A stretch of 64,000 nucleotides of DNA, from assembly GCF_002135355.1 (NCBI RefSeq), contig NZ_NEGE01000006.1, forward strand, positions 105,527 through 169,526. The letters run 5' to 3'. The position numbers and the translations under genes were made by a program. This document shows positions 12,723 to 21,243 of the stretch, piece after piece. The stretch comes from Acinetobacter sp. ANC 4169 (GTDB taxonomy: Bacteria > Pseudomonadota > Gammaproteobacteria > Pseudomonadales > Moraxellaceae). How positions within the stretch are numbered: position 1 is the stretch's first letter; every line of letters begins with the position of its first letter. Below the pieces are notes generated by a model. That model saw only the letters and a list, made by a program, of their open reading frames with translations. It was not told the DNA's origin and did not search any database.

Positions 12723-13793
12723 TTAAGCGTGTTTATCCCAAAACTTTCTATAATTTTTACTGATTTCAATAAAATACTTTTTAGCCCGATAAGAAATGGG
12801 CGTTAGATTGACAAAACCATGGGCTTGATCGGTATATTCCTGATAATGCACCTTCACGCCGCGATGGCGTAACTTGTGAGCGTAAATTTCTCCTTCATCA
12901 TGTAATACATCATGACCAGCAGTAATCACAAATGCGGGCGCTAATTTTTCATGCTTACCATAAGTGGGTGAAATGAGCGGATCATCCAGTTCAACCTGAT
13001 GGGTATTTGCATAATAGTGCGTCACAAAATCAACATCTTCCCCGGTAAGCACCAAGCCGTCTTTATAAGCATAAAAGGATGGATGACGGCTTTTAAAATC
13101 TACAGCCGGATAAAGCAGTAACTGCGCTTGCGGTGCATATATTTTATGGGCACTGCGCTGTGCAATCACCGCGGAGATATTACCGCCGGCACTATCCCCT
13201 GCTACCGAGATTCTATTCTTTAAGATTTTCAGCTGTCTTCGGTTTTGATAAACCCATGCCAGCGCATCTTCACAGGTCTGGATCATTTTCATTGGACTAT
13301 TTTCAGGTGCCAAAGGATAATCTACGCTCAGGACTTGTACTTTGGCATGCACAGCAAGTAAACGGCACACTTCATCATGCGAATCCAGACTTCCCATCAC
13401 AAAAGCACCACCATGATAAAACACGACCATCGGCAGCTTTTTACTGGGAGCAGGATTGTAATGTCGCGCAAAGATAGTGCCACTGTGTAAAGGTAAACGT
13501 AAATCTTCGACCCGTTTTACCGGCGTGGGTTTACCCTTGATAGATTGTATTTGCAAATCAAAACTTTTACGGGCTTTAATAAGATCTTCAGTGACAAAAC
13601 CACTATTTCCCCGCTTTAACTGAGCCGCCATCATGCACTGCACAAGTGGGTCAAGCTCAGGATATTGATGAGGATATCTTAAAATTTTAACCAGAGACTT
13701 TTGTGCAAAGCGAGGCAAGCGATCCAAGGTGCGTGCAGCTGTGCCTTGTCCTTTTTCTAACACAGCCTGTAGAGTTCGATTAAAAGCAACCAT
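12723..13793 (-). CDS. alpha/beta hydrolase of the hormone-sensitive-lipase (acetyl esterase) family
   Basis: Predicted cytoplasmic esterase or lipase of 356 residues. The HSL-family oxyanion motif is present as YHGGAFVMGS at about residues 126-135. The nucleophile elbow is GDSAGG (about 199-204), the acid lies in the HDVLHDEGE region (about 294), and the catalytic histidine is in QAHGF (about 325). The ~90-residue helical N-terminal extension acts as a cap in this family. The natural substrate is unknown; short-chain acyl esters are typical. It is monocistronic and leftward, converging on the parS palindrome. Confidence 0.85.
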   Translation of the reverse strand: MVAFNRTLQAVLEKGQGTAARTLDRLPRFAQKSLVKILRYPHQYPELDPLVQCMMAAQLKRGNSGFVTEDLIKARKSFDLQIQSIKGKPTPVKRVEDLRLPLHSGTIFARHYNPAPSKKLPMVVFYHGGAFVMGSLDSHDEVCRLLAVHAKVQVLSVDYPLAPENSPMKMIQTCEDALAWVYQNRRQLKILKNRISVAGDSAGGNISAVIAQRSAHKIYAPQAQLLLYPAVDFKSRHPSFYAYKDGLVLTGEDVDFVTHYYANTHQVELDDPLISPTYGKHEKLAPAFVITAGHDVLHDEGEIYAHKLRHRGVKVHYQEYTDQAHGFVNLTPISYRAKKYFIEISKNYRKFWDKHA

Positions 13794-13996
13794 AAACGCA
13801 CCTTCCTTTTATTTTAATCTTCACATTTTCTACATGATCAAGCCAATAGGTGACCATAATCTTATATAAGTCTAGTCATCTGTATACACAGTAAAAACAT
13901 TCATACGCTAATCTTCTTTTTATACCTTGTCATTGACAATTTCCACGTATATTTGGGAGTGTTTTGCTACTCCTGACCACAAGAAGGATAAATGTT

Positions 13997-14533
13997 ATGG
14001 CTAAAAGACTGATCATACTCTCATTAGCAACAACATTTTTAGCGGTGGGATGTGTCGCATTTCCGGAGGATGGTGGCTATTACGATGGTCGTTATGATGA
14101 TCGCTATGACCCTCGTTATGATCGGGGTTATGGCACAAGTTATGATTATCGCTATGCTCGTGAGCGAGACCGTCAACGCTGGGAATATCAACAGCAACAA
14201 AACCGCTTGGAACTAGAGCGTAGAAAACGTGAGCTTGAGCGTCGCCAATGGGAACAGAACCGGCAACAACAATCTGATTGGGAACGCAGAAGACATGAAC
14301 AACAGCGTTTAATAGAACAACGTAAAAGAGTAGCAGAACAGAATCGTAAAAGTCCGTCTGACTGGGACCGTAAAAAACGTGAAGTTGACCGGCAGCGTTT
14401 AGAACAGCAACGCAATAAAGCGAATATACGACCTAACTCTAAAGTACAGCAGCAACGTCAAGCGCAAGAAAAACGCTGGGATGACCGTCGTCGAGATTCA
14501 AATCAGCGAGAACATCATCATCGTGATAGATGA
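13997..14533 (+). CDS. putative lipoprotein with Arg/Gln/Glu-rich repetitive tail
   Basis: I do not recognise a family. Starting at the ATG at 13997 (AAGGAT ribosome site 8 bases upstream) gives 178 residues. It has a lipoprotein signal peptide ending LAVGC, then a Tyr/Asp-rich stretch with repeated YDxRYD units, and then about 120 residues of very charged Arg/Gln/Glu sequence. The tail has imperfect repeats around SDWxRxxxE (two clear copies, about 75 bases apart in phase). An earlier ATG at 13964 would bury the signal peptide and is unlikely. The highly basic, probably helical or disordered tail suggests an envelope protein that binds anionic polymer, but this is inference only. Confidence 0.7.
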   Translation: MAKRLIILSLATTFLAVGCVAFPEDGGYYDGRYDDRYDPRYDRGYGTSYDYRYARERDRQRWEYQQQQNRLELERRKRELERRQWEQNRQQQSDWERRRHEQQRLIEQRKRVAEQNRKSPSDWDRKKREVDRQRLEQQRNKANIRPNSKVQQQRQAQEKRWDDRRRDSNQREHHHRDR

Positions 14534-14782
14534 TCTCATTCAACCCCTGAAAGTTCCTCCCCTCACTGTCCTTTAATAAAGGGCATTTTTTAATGAGTCA
14601 ACAATCCGGCTTAGAATCCAATACAGGGTTGATAAAATCATGATTCCATCCACACAATATGAAACTTTGCGATATCTCTCAAATAGATGATAGCAAAATC
14701 CTAGCTACCATCTATTGTTCAATCATCAGCTGAAAGCTTTGTCTAAGAAGAAATCATCTCATCCTGTCGCTATGCCCTGTGA

Positions 14783-15013
14783 TTACTGAGCAGCTTGTGA
14801 ACTTTGAGAAGCAGAACTAGAGTGAGTAGCACCTGCATGAACTGAAGTATCCGCGTGGACACCAATTCCCCCCAGTTGTGCCTGAGTTGAAACACCCAGA
14901 CCTGTAGTAACTTGAGCAGTCTCAGGATTTTGTGTGGTTTCGGTAGAAGTACAACCTACCGCAGTCAATGAAACAGCAATCACGGTTAAAGACAATAAAG
15001 CCGTTTTTTTCAT
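14783..15013 (-). CDS. small lipoprotein (76 aa)
   Basis: Signal peptide with lysines, a hydrophobic core and a clear lipobox (TAVGC, lipidated Cys at about residue 21). The mature peptide is Thr/Ser/Gln/Ala rich, low in complexity and without a recognisable domain. Short secreted lipoproteins of this type are common in Acinetobacter envelopes. The AGGAAAATATGA-type ribosome site precedes the ATG. It stands alone and is transcribed toward the preceding lipoprotein gene. Confidence 0.7.
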   Translation of the reverse strand: MKKTALLSLTVIAVSLTAVGCTSTETTQNPETAQVTTGLGVSTQAQLGGIGVHADTSVHAGATHSSSASQSSQAAQ

Positions 15014-15371
15014 TCATATTTTCCTTGTTTGTTGAGTCTATGAAGCAAAGTCCAAGTTTGCGCTGCCTATCATTCAAAATTTTTCTTGTTACTGCGCACC
15101 TGTTGAGTTGTAGTTTTGAAAAATCATGTAATTATTCATCTGTTTTTATAATATTAAACTCTTCCATTTACTTTTTCTTCAGAGCAAAATTCAACATTAA
15201 CACTTTGTATTTAATATCATTAGTCCTATGTAAAAGTTAGAAATATAACTCCTTACCCATCCTTTAGATTACGATTTAAATTGTATGGCTCTATCAAAAT
15301 CCTTATCAAATATTGCTAAATAAATACATAAATTCTATTCCTTTTGTATTTGGAAAATTGCAGGCAAAAAA

Positions 15372-15398
15372 AAGCTTATCCAGAGGTTGGATAAGCTT
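15372..15398 (-). terminator. orphan rho-independent terminator
   Basis: AAGCTTATCCA / TGGATAAGCTT, a perfect 11-bp stem with loop GAGGT; on the leftward strand it is followed by about seven U residues. No intact leftward gene lies upstream, so it serves either a remnant or an unannotated small RNA. Confidence 0.7.
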
Positions 15399-15817
15399 AG
15401 AAAACACATTTCTTAAATACCAAGAAGAAACTACAGCGATAGAATCTGGGTTAAATAATAAGCATCTGAAGCTTTTTTGTGAAATATATTATTTATTTAA
15501 TATTGATCGTTTTTAAGTCTAAGTTATACATTCAGGATTTGCATTTGGCGATGACCTTTCCCAAACCCTTGTATATCTCTACTTTATCTAAGTTTTTTCC
15601 TACTTCGTTTTGAACCGTTCGCTTACTACTTTATAAATAGCATGCGTATGAAAAGACGATTAGCTGCACAACATGGCTCAATCTGAACTGTTCTGCTTAG
15701 GCAAGTATCAATCCCTGTATTCAGCAGCAAGCCCCTCACAATTTTGCATTTTATTTTATAAAAGTAATGCTTTTTAATAATTTTAATCAAATTAAACAGA
15801 TTTAATTGCTTGTCTCG

Positions 15818-15846
15818 CTTGAATTTTTACCGTCTGCCCCGAACTC
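15818..15846 (+). promoter_or_regulatory. putative sigma-32 promoter for grpE
   Basis: CTTGAA at 15818-15823, a 13-base spacer, then CCCCGAACTC. This resembles the heat-shock consensus CTTGAA-N13-17-CCCCATNT, with a weaker 3' half of the -10. Confidence 0.45.
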
Positions 15847-15955
15847 TTGTATTAATCATGAATATTATCACTCATGGCAGTTCAGGATTAACGCAGTTAG
15901 CACTGAAGCCAAAAGGACTGACATGTTTAAAAACCCATTCAAACGGAGTAAATCT

Positions 15956-16504
15956 ATGGCAACTGAGCAAAATCAAGACGCTCAAGATCTAGGGCAAGAG
16001 CAAGCTGAGCAGCAAACAGCAGAAACTCAAGCTGAAACGGAGCAAGCTGAAGTTTCAGTTGAAGATTTACAAGCCCAAATTACCCAGTTGGAAGAAAGTT
16101 TAAAACTTGAAAAAGCACGTACAGCCAATGCGGTCTATGAAGCACAAAAAAGTGTAGAACGTATTCAACGTGATGCTGAAAAGCATAAAGAAACAGTGAT
16201 TGAAAAATTTGCGAAAGAGTTGCTCGAAACTGTAGACAATTTAGAACGTGCCATTCAAGCGGCTGGTGATATTGAATCGCCATTACTTGAAGGCGTGGAA
16301 CTGACGCTGAAATCCCTGCTTAATACACTGGAAAAATTTAACGTTGTAGAAGTCAATATGAGCAACGGTTTCAATGCAGATTTACATCAGGCAGTCGGTA
16401 TTGCACCCGATGCTAAAGCTGGTGAAATCGGTACGGTATTGCAAAAAGGTTATGCCCTTTCAGGCCGTTTACTGCGTCCAGCTATGGTCCTCGTGGGTCA
16501 ATAA
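15956..16504 (+). CDS. grpE: nucleotide exchange factor GrpE
   Basis: Homodimeric co-chaperone that releases ADP from DnaK. From the ATG at 15956 (GGAG ribosome site 7 bases upstream) the product has 182 residues. A Gln/Glu-rich disordered N-terminus is followed by a long coiled-coil ([19 protein letters not shown], about residues 42-90). The family core comes next ([16 protein letters not shown]), then the C-terminal beta domain ending in [12 protein letters not shown]. Open frame continues upstream to 15806, but that stretch lacks GrpE-like sequence. It sits 122 bases ahead of dnaK. Confidence 0.95.
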   Translation: MATEQNQDAQDLGQEQAEQQTAETQAETEQAEVSVEDLQAQITQLEESLKLEKARTANAVYEAQKSVERIQRDAEKHKETVIEKFAKELLETVDNLERAIQAAGDIESPLLEGVELTLKSLLNTLEKFNVVEVNMSNGFNADLHQAVGIAPDAKAGEIGTVLQKGYALSGRLLRPAMVLVGQ

Positions 16505-16548
16505 GGTAAAGAAATTCGAGAGTTTTTCTATTTTTTTCATGCAAACAA

Positions 16549-16576
16549 CTTGAAAAATTTTGAATGGCTCTCATAT
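16549..16576 (+). promoter_or_regulatory. putative sigma-32 promoter for dnaK
   Basis: CTTGAAA (16549-16555), a 13-base spacer, then TCTCATAT, which fits CCCCATNT at most positions. It lies 51 bases before the dnaK start. Separate heat-shock promoters for grpE and dnaK are plausible given the 122-base gap. Confidence 0.5.
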
Positions 16577-16626
16577 CGGATAACAAGCAAAAACATTGCA
16601 AAAAATAATTTTGAGGAAGCATCCAA

Positions 16627-18570
16627 ATGGCTAAAATCATTGGTATTGACTTAGGTACAACAAACTCTTGTGTTGCAGTACTTGAAGGCGAAAAAGTTAA
16701 AGTCATCGACAACGCTGAAGGCGCTCGTACAACTCCATCGATTATTGCGTACAAAGATGGCGAAATTTTGGTGGGTCAATCTGCTAAACGTCAAGCGGTA
16801 ACCAATCCTAAAAACACTTTATTCGCGATCAAACGTTTGATCGGTCGTAAGTACCAAGACCAAGCGGTACAAAAAGATATCGGTTTAGTCCCTTATAAAA
16901 TCATCCAGGCAGACAATGGCGATGCATGGGTTGATGTAAATGACAAGAAACTTGCACCACAACAAATCTCTGCTGAAATCTTGAAAAAGATGAAAAAAAC
17001 TGCAGAAGATTACCTAGGTGAAACAGTTACTGAAGCAGTCATTACCGTTCCTGCATACTTCAACGATGCCCAACGTCAAGCAACTAAAGATGCAGGTAAA
17101 ATTGCCGGTCTTGATGTTAAACGTATCATCAACGAACCAACTGCTGCGGCTCTTGCGTTCGGTATGGACAAAAAAGAAGGCGACCGTAAAATCGCGGTTT
17201 ACGACTTGGGTGGTGGTACTTTTGACGTATCAATCATCGAAATTGCTGACTTGGATGGCGACCAACAAATTGAAGTATTGTCGACTAACGGTGATACCTT
17301 CCTTGGTGGTGAAGACTTCGATAATGCTTTAATTGAATTCCTGGTTGAAGAGTTCAAGAAAGAACAAAGCGTGAACTTGAAACAAGATCCTCTTGCATTA
17401 CAACGTTTGAAAGAAGCGGCTGAAAAAGCAAAAATCGAACTTTCATCTTCAAATGCAACTGAAATCAACCTTCCATACATCACTGCAGATGCGACTGGTC
17501 CTAAACACTTGGTGATCAACGTAACGCGTGCAAAATTAGAAGGCTTGGTTGCTGATCTGGTTGAACGTACCATTGAACCTTGCCGTATTGCGCTTAAAGA
17601 TGCCGGTCTTTCAACTTCAGAGATCTCTGACGTAATCCTTGTAGGTGGTCAGTCTCGTATGCCACTTGTACAACAAAAAGTACAAGAGTTCTTCGGTCGT
17701 GAACCACGTAAAGACGTGAACCCGGACGAAGCTGTAGCAATGGGTGCTGCGATTCAAGGTGCAGTATTGTCTGGTGACAAAACTGACGTACTTTTACTTG
17801 ACGTAACTCCATTGACTCTAGGTATTGAGACTATGGGCGGCGTGTTAACAGCAATCATCGAGAAAAACACCACGATTCCTGCGAAGAAATCTCAAGTGTT
17901 CTCAACTGCTGCTGACAACCAACCTGCTGTAGACATTTCAGTTTACCAAGGTGAACGTAAAATGGCACAGCAAAACAAATTGTTGGGTAACTTCCAATTG
18001 GGCGACATTCCACCTGCTCCACGTGGTGTGCCACAAATTGAAGTATCATTCGACATCAACGCTGATGGTATCTTGAAAGTATCTGCGAAAGACAAGAGCA
18101 CTGGTAAAGAACAATCAATTCAAATTAAAGCAAACTCTGGTTTGAGCGATGCTGAAATTGAAGCGATGATCAAAGATGCTGAAGCGAATGCTGAAGAAGA
18201 CCGCAAGTTTGAAGAATTAGCGAAAGCGCGTAACGAAGCTGATGCCCTTGTATCTTCTGCTCAAAAAGCAGTAAAAGATCTTGGCGAGCAAGTAACTGCT
18301 GACGAAAAAACTGCGATTGAAACTGCTGTAGCTGAGCTTGAAACTTCTACCAAAGAAAATGACGTAGAAGACATCAAAGCGAAAACTGAAGCGCTTCAAA
18401 ACATCATCATGCCGATCACTCAACGTGCTTATGAAGCAGCCCAAGGCGCTCAAGGTGGTGCTGAAGGTTTTGATCCAAATGCATTCCAAGGTGATGCGGG
18501 TCAACAACAAAAAGCGGACGACGGCGTAGTTGATGCTGAGTTCACTGAAGTTAAAGATGACAAAAAATAA
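16627..18570 (+). CDS. dnaK: molecular chaperone DnaK (Hsp70)
   Basis: ATP-driven chaperone, 647 residues, full length. The N-terminal ATPase signature [13 protein letters not shown], the [13 protein letters not shown] and [13 protein letters not shown] phosphate motifs, and [11 protein letters not shown] are all present. The substrate-binding domain follows the [14 protein letters not shown] linker, and the C-terminal lid ends in the acidic [10 protein letters not shown] tail. GGAAG provides the ribosome site. It is transcribed with or just after grpE, but dnaJ is not next door. The last ~50 bases of this gene recur in degenerate form 600 bases downstream. Confidence 0.98.
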   Translation: MAKIIGIDLGTTNSCVAVLEGEKVKVIDNAEGARTTPSIIAYKDGEILVGQSAKRQAVTNPKNTLFAIKRLIGRKYQDQAVQKDIGLVPYKIIQADNGDAWVDVNDKKLAPQQISAEILKKMKKTAEDYLGETVTEAVITVPAYFNDAQRQATKDAGKIAGLDVKRIINEPTAAALAFGMDKKEGDRKIAVYDLGGGTFDVSIIEIADLDGDQQIEVLSTNGDTFLGGEDFDNALIEFLVEEFKKEQSVNLKQDPLALQRLKEAAEKAKIELSSSNATEINLPYITADATGPKHLVINVTRAKLEGLVADLVERTIEPCRIALKDAGLSTSEISDVILVGGQSRMPLVQQKVQEFFGREPRKDVNPDEAVAMGAAIQGAVLSGDKTDVLLLDVTPLTLGIETMGGVLTAIIEKNTTIPAKKSQVFSTAADNQPAVDISVYQGERKMAQQNKLLGNFQLGDIPPAPRGVPQIEVSFDINADGILKVSAKDKSTGKEQSIQIKANSGLSDAEIEAMIKDAEANAEEDRKFEELAKARNEADALVSSAQKAVKDLGEQVTADEKTAIETAVAELETSTKENDVEDIKAKTEALQNIIMPITQRAYEAAQGAQGGAEGFDPNAFQGDAGQQQKADDGVVDAEFTEVKDDKK

Positions 18571-18581
18571 TTTGTCGTTTT
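18532..18581 (+). repeat. direct repeat, copy 1: 3' end of dnaK
   Basis: The last 39 coding bases of dnaK plus the next 11 bases; about 45 of 50 positions match the copy at 19137-19186. The two copies flank a membrane-protein gene. Confidence 0.85.
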
Positions 18582-18582
18582 G

Positions 18583-18614
18583 AAAAAAGACCGCACTTTG
18601 TGCGGTCTTTTTTT
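18583..18614 (+). terminator. terminator of dnaK
   Basis: AAGACCGCA / TGCGGTCTT stem with a 5-base loop followed by a long T-run. Confidence 0.92.
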
Positions 18615-18685
18615 GGTTATCTTATAGGCAAAAGGATAGATTTTGACTAACATATAATTATATAAATCACTGAAAAACAAAAAAT

Positions 18686-19129
18686 ATGCAGAATTTTATT
18701 AAACTTCTACTTATTGCTTCTGGCTTTGCAATCATGATGCTCTACCCGATGGGTAATCTGTTTATCGTACTACCCTCTAGTGTTTTTCTTTCCCCATTTA
18801 ATTATTTGCAAGCTTTAGGTATAGAGGCTGCCTTTGCTTTTGGTTTTTTAATTTCAACAATAGTATTGCTGATATTATCGGTACCTCAGCGCTACCCTTA
18901 TGGAAAAGGCTTTATATTATTGGGCTTGGGATTAATCAGCTATATTATTTTCCAAGTGTATAAATATGAAGTGAGTTTATATGCTTTCAATCATCGAAAT
19001 GAAAATTCTTATAATGTTAAATATTTAATTGAACTTATTATTTTTTTATTCAATTTTTTAGGTTTAATCTTGGTCTATCATTCTAATTTGCCAAAACAAA
19101 TTGATCAGTTTAAAAAACAAAAAAAATAA
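18686..19129 (+). CDS. hypothetical inner-membrane protein (147 aa) lying between duplicated dnaK ends
   Basis: I do not recognise the family. Four hydrophobic segments are visible (about residues 5-22, 40-66, 75-95 and 113-132), and the protein ends in a lysine-rich cytoplasmic tail (KQIDQFKKQKK). Its base composition is visibly more AT-rich than dnaK. It lies between the real dnaK terminator and a second degenerate copy of the dnaK tail and terminator, which suggests that it arrived by insertion or tandem duplication rather than being part of the dnaK operon. Confidence 0.65.
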   Translation: MQNFIKLLLIASGFAIMMLYPMGNLFIVLPSSVFLSPFNYLQALGIEAAFAFGFLISTIVLLILSVPQRYPYGKGFILLGLGLISYIIFQVYKYEVSLYAFNHRNENSYNVKYLIELIIFLFNFLGLILVYHSNLPKQIDQFKKQKK

Positions 19130-19136
19130 AGCTTAA

Positions 19137-19186
19137 GATGCTAAATTCCCTGAAGTTAACGATGACAAAAAATAATTTGTCGCTTT
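19137..19186 (+). repeat. direct repeat, copy 2: degenerate dnaK 3' end
   Basis: It would encode DAKFPEVNDDKK-stop in the dnaK frame against [16 protein letters not shown] in the true gene. A degraded version of the same terminator hairpin follows at about 19213-19236 (GACCGCACAAAAACGCGGTTTTTT). Confidence 0.85.
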
Positions 19187-19296
19187 AACTGTACTCGAAA
19201 GTGTAAAGAAAAAGACCGCACAAAAACGCGGTTTTTTGATTTTTATTTCTGCTTAATTGTTATACAGTATAGAAAAACAATTATCTTTAAGCTTTT

Positions 19297-20208
19297 ATGC
19301 GCTTAGTGCTACTGGGTCTTTTGCTCATCTTTCTGTCCGGCATGACCTATCAAACCCGAAATCATCCCCAAATTCGCTACAACAAGCTGTTGGATCGGAT
19401 TCAGCATCCTTTCGATACCCGGTTACGTTACCGGATTGCTGAAGTGGATTCGCGTTTTGGTCTCACTGAACATGAGTTAAAACAAATTAGTCAACAAGCC
19501 ACTGACATTTGGAAAGATGGCACAGGTCAAGATTATTTTGTCTATGATCCACAGGCGCGTCTGACCATTCATTTAATTTACGATCAACGCCAGAATGAAT
19601 CGGTGCAACGTCGGCAGCAATTAGGGCATATTCAACAAAGCCAGCAATTGTGGTCCAATAAAAATCAACAGCTGAAACAGTTTAAAGATGAACTAGATCG
19701 AAACAATGCCGAGCTTGAAACTAAAAAAAACCAACTAGATTCACAATTAAATCAATATAATCAGCATATTGCCATTATTAATCAAAATGGCGGAATCCCG
19801 GCTGCACAACGCGCGCAGATGACCCAGCAACAAAGTCAATTACAACAGCAAATCTTTGTTCTACAGCAAGAAATCCATATTTATAACCAAAAAATTCAGC
19901 AACTCAATCTTCAGGTCGATGAACTTAATCAGCTTAATCGACAAATTGATAGCTCGGTACAACGCTTTAATCAGCGTTTTCAGCCGCGATTATTTGATAA
20001 AGGCTCGTTTAATGGCCAACAAATTAATATTTATGAATTTGAGTCGCAAGATGATTTACGTTTAACCCTGGCGCATGAATTTGGCCATGCACTCGGACTC
20101 AAGCATAATCAGGATCCGCAAGCGCTGATGTATCCGCTCATGAAAGAGCAGAATCTGCAAAATTTCAGATTATCCACCGCAGATATTGCCTTATTACAAG
20201 CGCGTTAA
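19297..20208 (+). CDS. metzincin/matrixin-type zinc metalloprotease with internal coiled-coil
   Basis: Predicted secreted or membrane-tethered zinc endopeptidase of 303 residues. It has an N-terminal hydrophobic signal or anchor (residues 1-17). The complete zinc motif HEFGHALGLKH lies at 260-270 (HExxHxxGxxH), followed by an ALMYPLM Met-turn at about 276-282, the metzincin hallmark. Residues 105-230 form a long Gln/Asn/Leu-rich coiled-coil inserted between the N-terminal strands (RLTIHLIYD) and the active-site helix. A standard matrixin lacks this insert. No propeptide cysteine switch is apparent. It overlaps no other gene; a small unknown gene follows. The protease call is strong; substrates are unknown. 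Confidence 0.8.
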   Translation: MRLVLLGLLLIFLSGMTYQTRNHPQIRYNKLLDRIQHPFDTRLRYRIAEVDSRFGLTEHELKQISQQATDIWKDGTGQDYFVYDPQARLTIHLIYDQRQNESVQRRQQLGHIQQSQQLWSNKNQQLKQFKDELDRNNAELETKKNQLDSQLNQYNQHIAIINQNGGIPAAQRAQMTQQQSQLQQQIFVLQQEIHIYNQKIQQLNLQVDELNQLNRQIDSSVQRFNQRFQPRLFDKGSFNGQQINIYEFESQDDLRLTLAHEFGHALGLKHNQDPQALMYPLMKEQNLQNFRLSTADIALLQAR

Positions 20209-20339
20209 AGCATGACCGGGATACAATGCAAAAAGCCCTTACTTTTTATAAGCATATGCCTCGCAATACAGCGGTAATAAAGCTGATTTCATGTTATTGT
20301 AATACCCGAAATGACAACAGAAAATCTCTGGAGATGCAT

Positions 20340-20705
20340 GTGAGTTACTACCATATTGTTATTGAAGTAAATGACCACATCAGTACGATTGAACAAACTC
20401 GTGATATTGAAATTTTTGATATTATTGAGATTCAGCCTTATCTCCACTCCATTCTGTTGCCTTATTTCAATGAGCAACTGATTGAACTTGAAGATGAAAA
20501 TATAGAATTCAAAGATATTCTACATTTACAAGTCAAACAGACGCTGTTGCCTATTCAGGATTTGATTGAAGAAGAACAACGTTTACTTCCAAGTGATACC
20601 GATATCACCATTAGTGCTTATGAAATTTTTAATAACCGTGATTTAAGCCAAGATGTGACTACTGTTATTTTTGATATTTTAGAAGCAGCAAAACTACAAG
20701 CTTAA
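20340..20705 (+). CDS. hypothetical acidic protein (about 121 aa)
   Basis: No family recognised. The frame is open from 20226, but protein-like sequence begins at a GTG at 20340 preceded by GGAG at good spacing (alternatively the ATG at 20334). The product is acidic, rich in Ile, Glu and Asp, begins MSYYHIVIEVNDHIS and contains an acidic segment EDENIEFKDIL in the middle. There is no signal peptide or membrane segment, so it should be cytosolic. It follows the metalloprotease by about 130 bases, and a terminator follows. Confidence 0.6.
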   Translation: MSYYHIVIEVNDHISTIEQTRDIEIFDIIEIQPYLHSILLPYFNEQLIELEDENIEFKDILHLQVKQTLLPIQDLIEEEQRLLPSDTDITISAYEIFNNRDLSQDVTTVIFDILEAAKLQA

Positions 20706-20753
20706 TTTTTTTATCAGTTTAAAAAATTAGTCCGGCACACTGACTGGCAATAA

Positions 20754-20782
20754 AAAGCCCTCCAAAAAAGGAGGGCTTTTTT
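20754..20782. terminator. bidirectional terminator between converging genes
   Basis: AAGCCCTCC / GGAGGGCTT stem with A-runs on the left and T-runs on the right; it serves the rightward unknown gene and leftward erpA. Confidence 0.88.
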
Positions 20783-20790
20783 TAATTTGC

Positions 20791-21126
20791 TTAAATCGAG
20801 AAAGATGAACCACAACCACAGGTTGTTGTTGCATTGGGATTGTGCACGATAAAACGTGAACCTTCCAAACCTTCTACATAATCCACTTCTGAACCAACCA
20901 GATATTGATAGCTCAGTGAATCAACCAGCATTTTCACGTCGCCATTGATAAATTCAGCATCATCTTCATTCATGCTTTCAGCAAAGTTAAAGCCATAAGA
21001 GAAACCAGAACAACCACCACCTGTAACATAAACGCGTAACATTAATTCTTGGTTGCCTTCGCTATCACGCAATTGGCGTACTTTATTCGCAGCATTGTCG
21101 GTCAGCACCAGAGCTTGGGCATTCAT
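20791..21126 (-). CDS. erpA: iron-sulfur cluster insertion protein ErpA (A-type carrier)
   Basis: A-type carrier that hands [Fe-S] clusters to apo-targets such as IspG/IspH. The 111-residue product has the three cluster-binding cysteines of the family in the expected context: C39 in [11 protein letters not shown], and C103 and C105 in TTCGCGSSF at the C-terminus. The [11 protein letters not shown] ending favours ErpA over IscA. It stands alone, with the divergent region upstream occupied by converging transcription. Confidence 0.94.
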   Translation of the reverse strand: MNAQALVLTDNAANKVRQLRDSEGNQELMLRVYVTGGGCSGFSYGFNFAESMNEDDAEFINGDVKMLVDSLSYQYLVGSEVDYVEGLEGSRFIVHNPNATTTCGCGSSFSI

Positions 21127-21243
21127 GTCGGATTCCTCTGTTCAATTCAGGTGTCTTGAAATATAAAAGACCATATATCAAGTATATCATACCCAATATA
21201 TGGTCAGTCTTTGCAGATTTAAAGTTAAATCAGACTATTTTTC

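Larger units (their letters stand above)
15014..15955. other. long intergenic region upstream of grpE with an orphan terminator and a possible gene remnant
   Basis: AT-rich, with no convincing gene on either strand. A perfect 11-bp inverted repeat with a 5-base loop (15372-15398) has an oligo-U tail on the leftward strand and would end a leftward transcript. Upstream of it, at 15532-15630 on the minus strand, is an open frame of 32 codons after a stop with protein-like content (GKNLDKVEIYKGLGKVIA) but no start codon. It reads like the decayed end of a gene. A rightward 67-codon frame at 15313 crosses the hairpin and is not credible. Confidence 0.4.

Noticed and set aside
15313..15516. Rightward 67-codon frame
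   Set aside because: Crosses the orphan terminator hairpin, poor start, no protein-like sequence.
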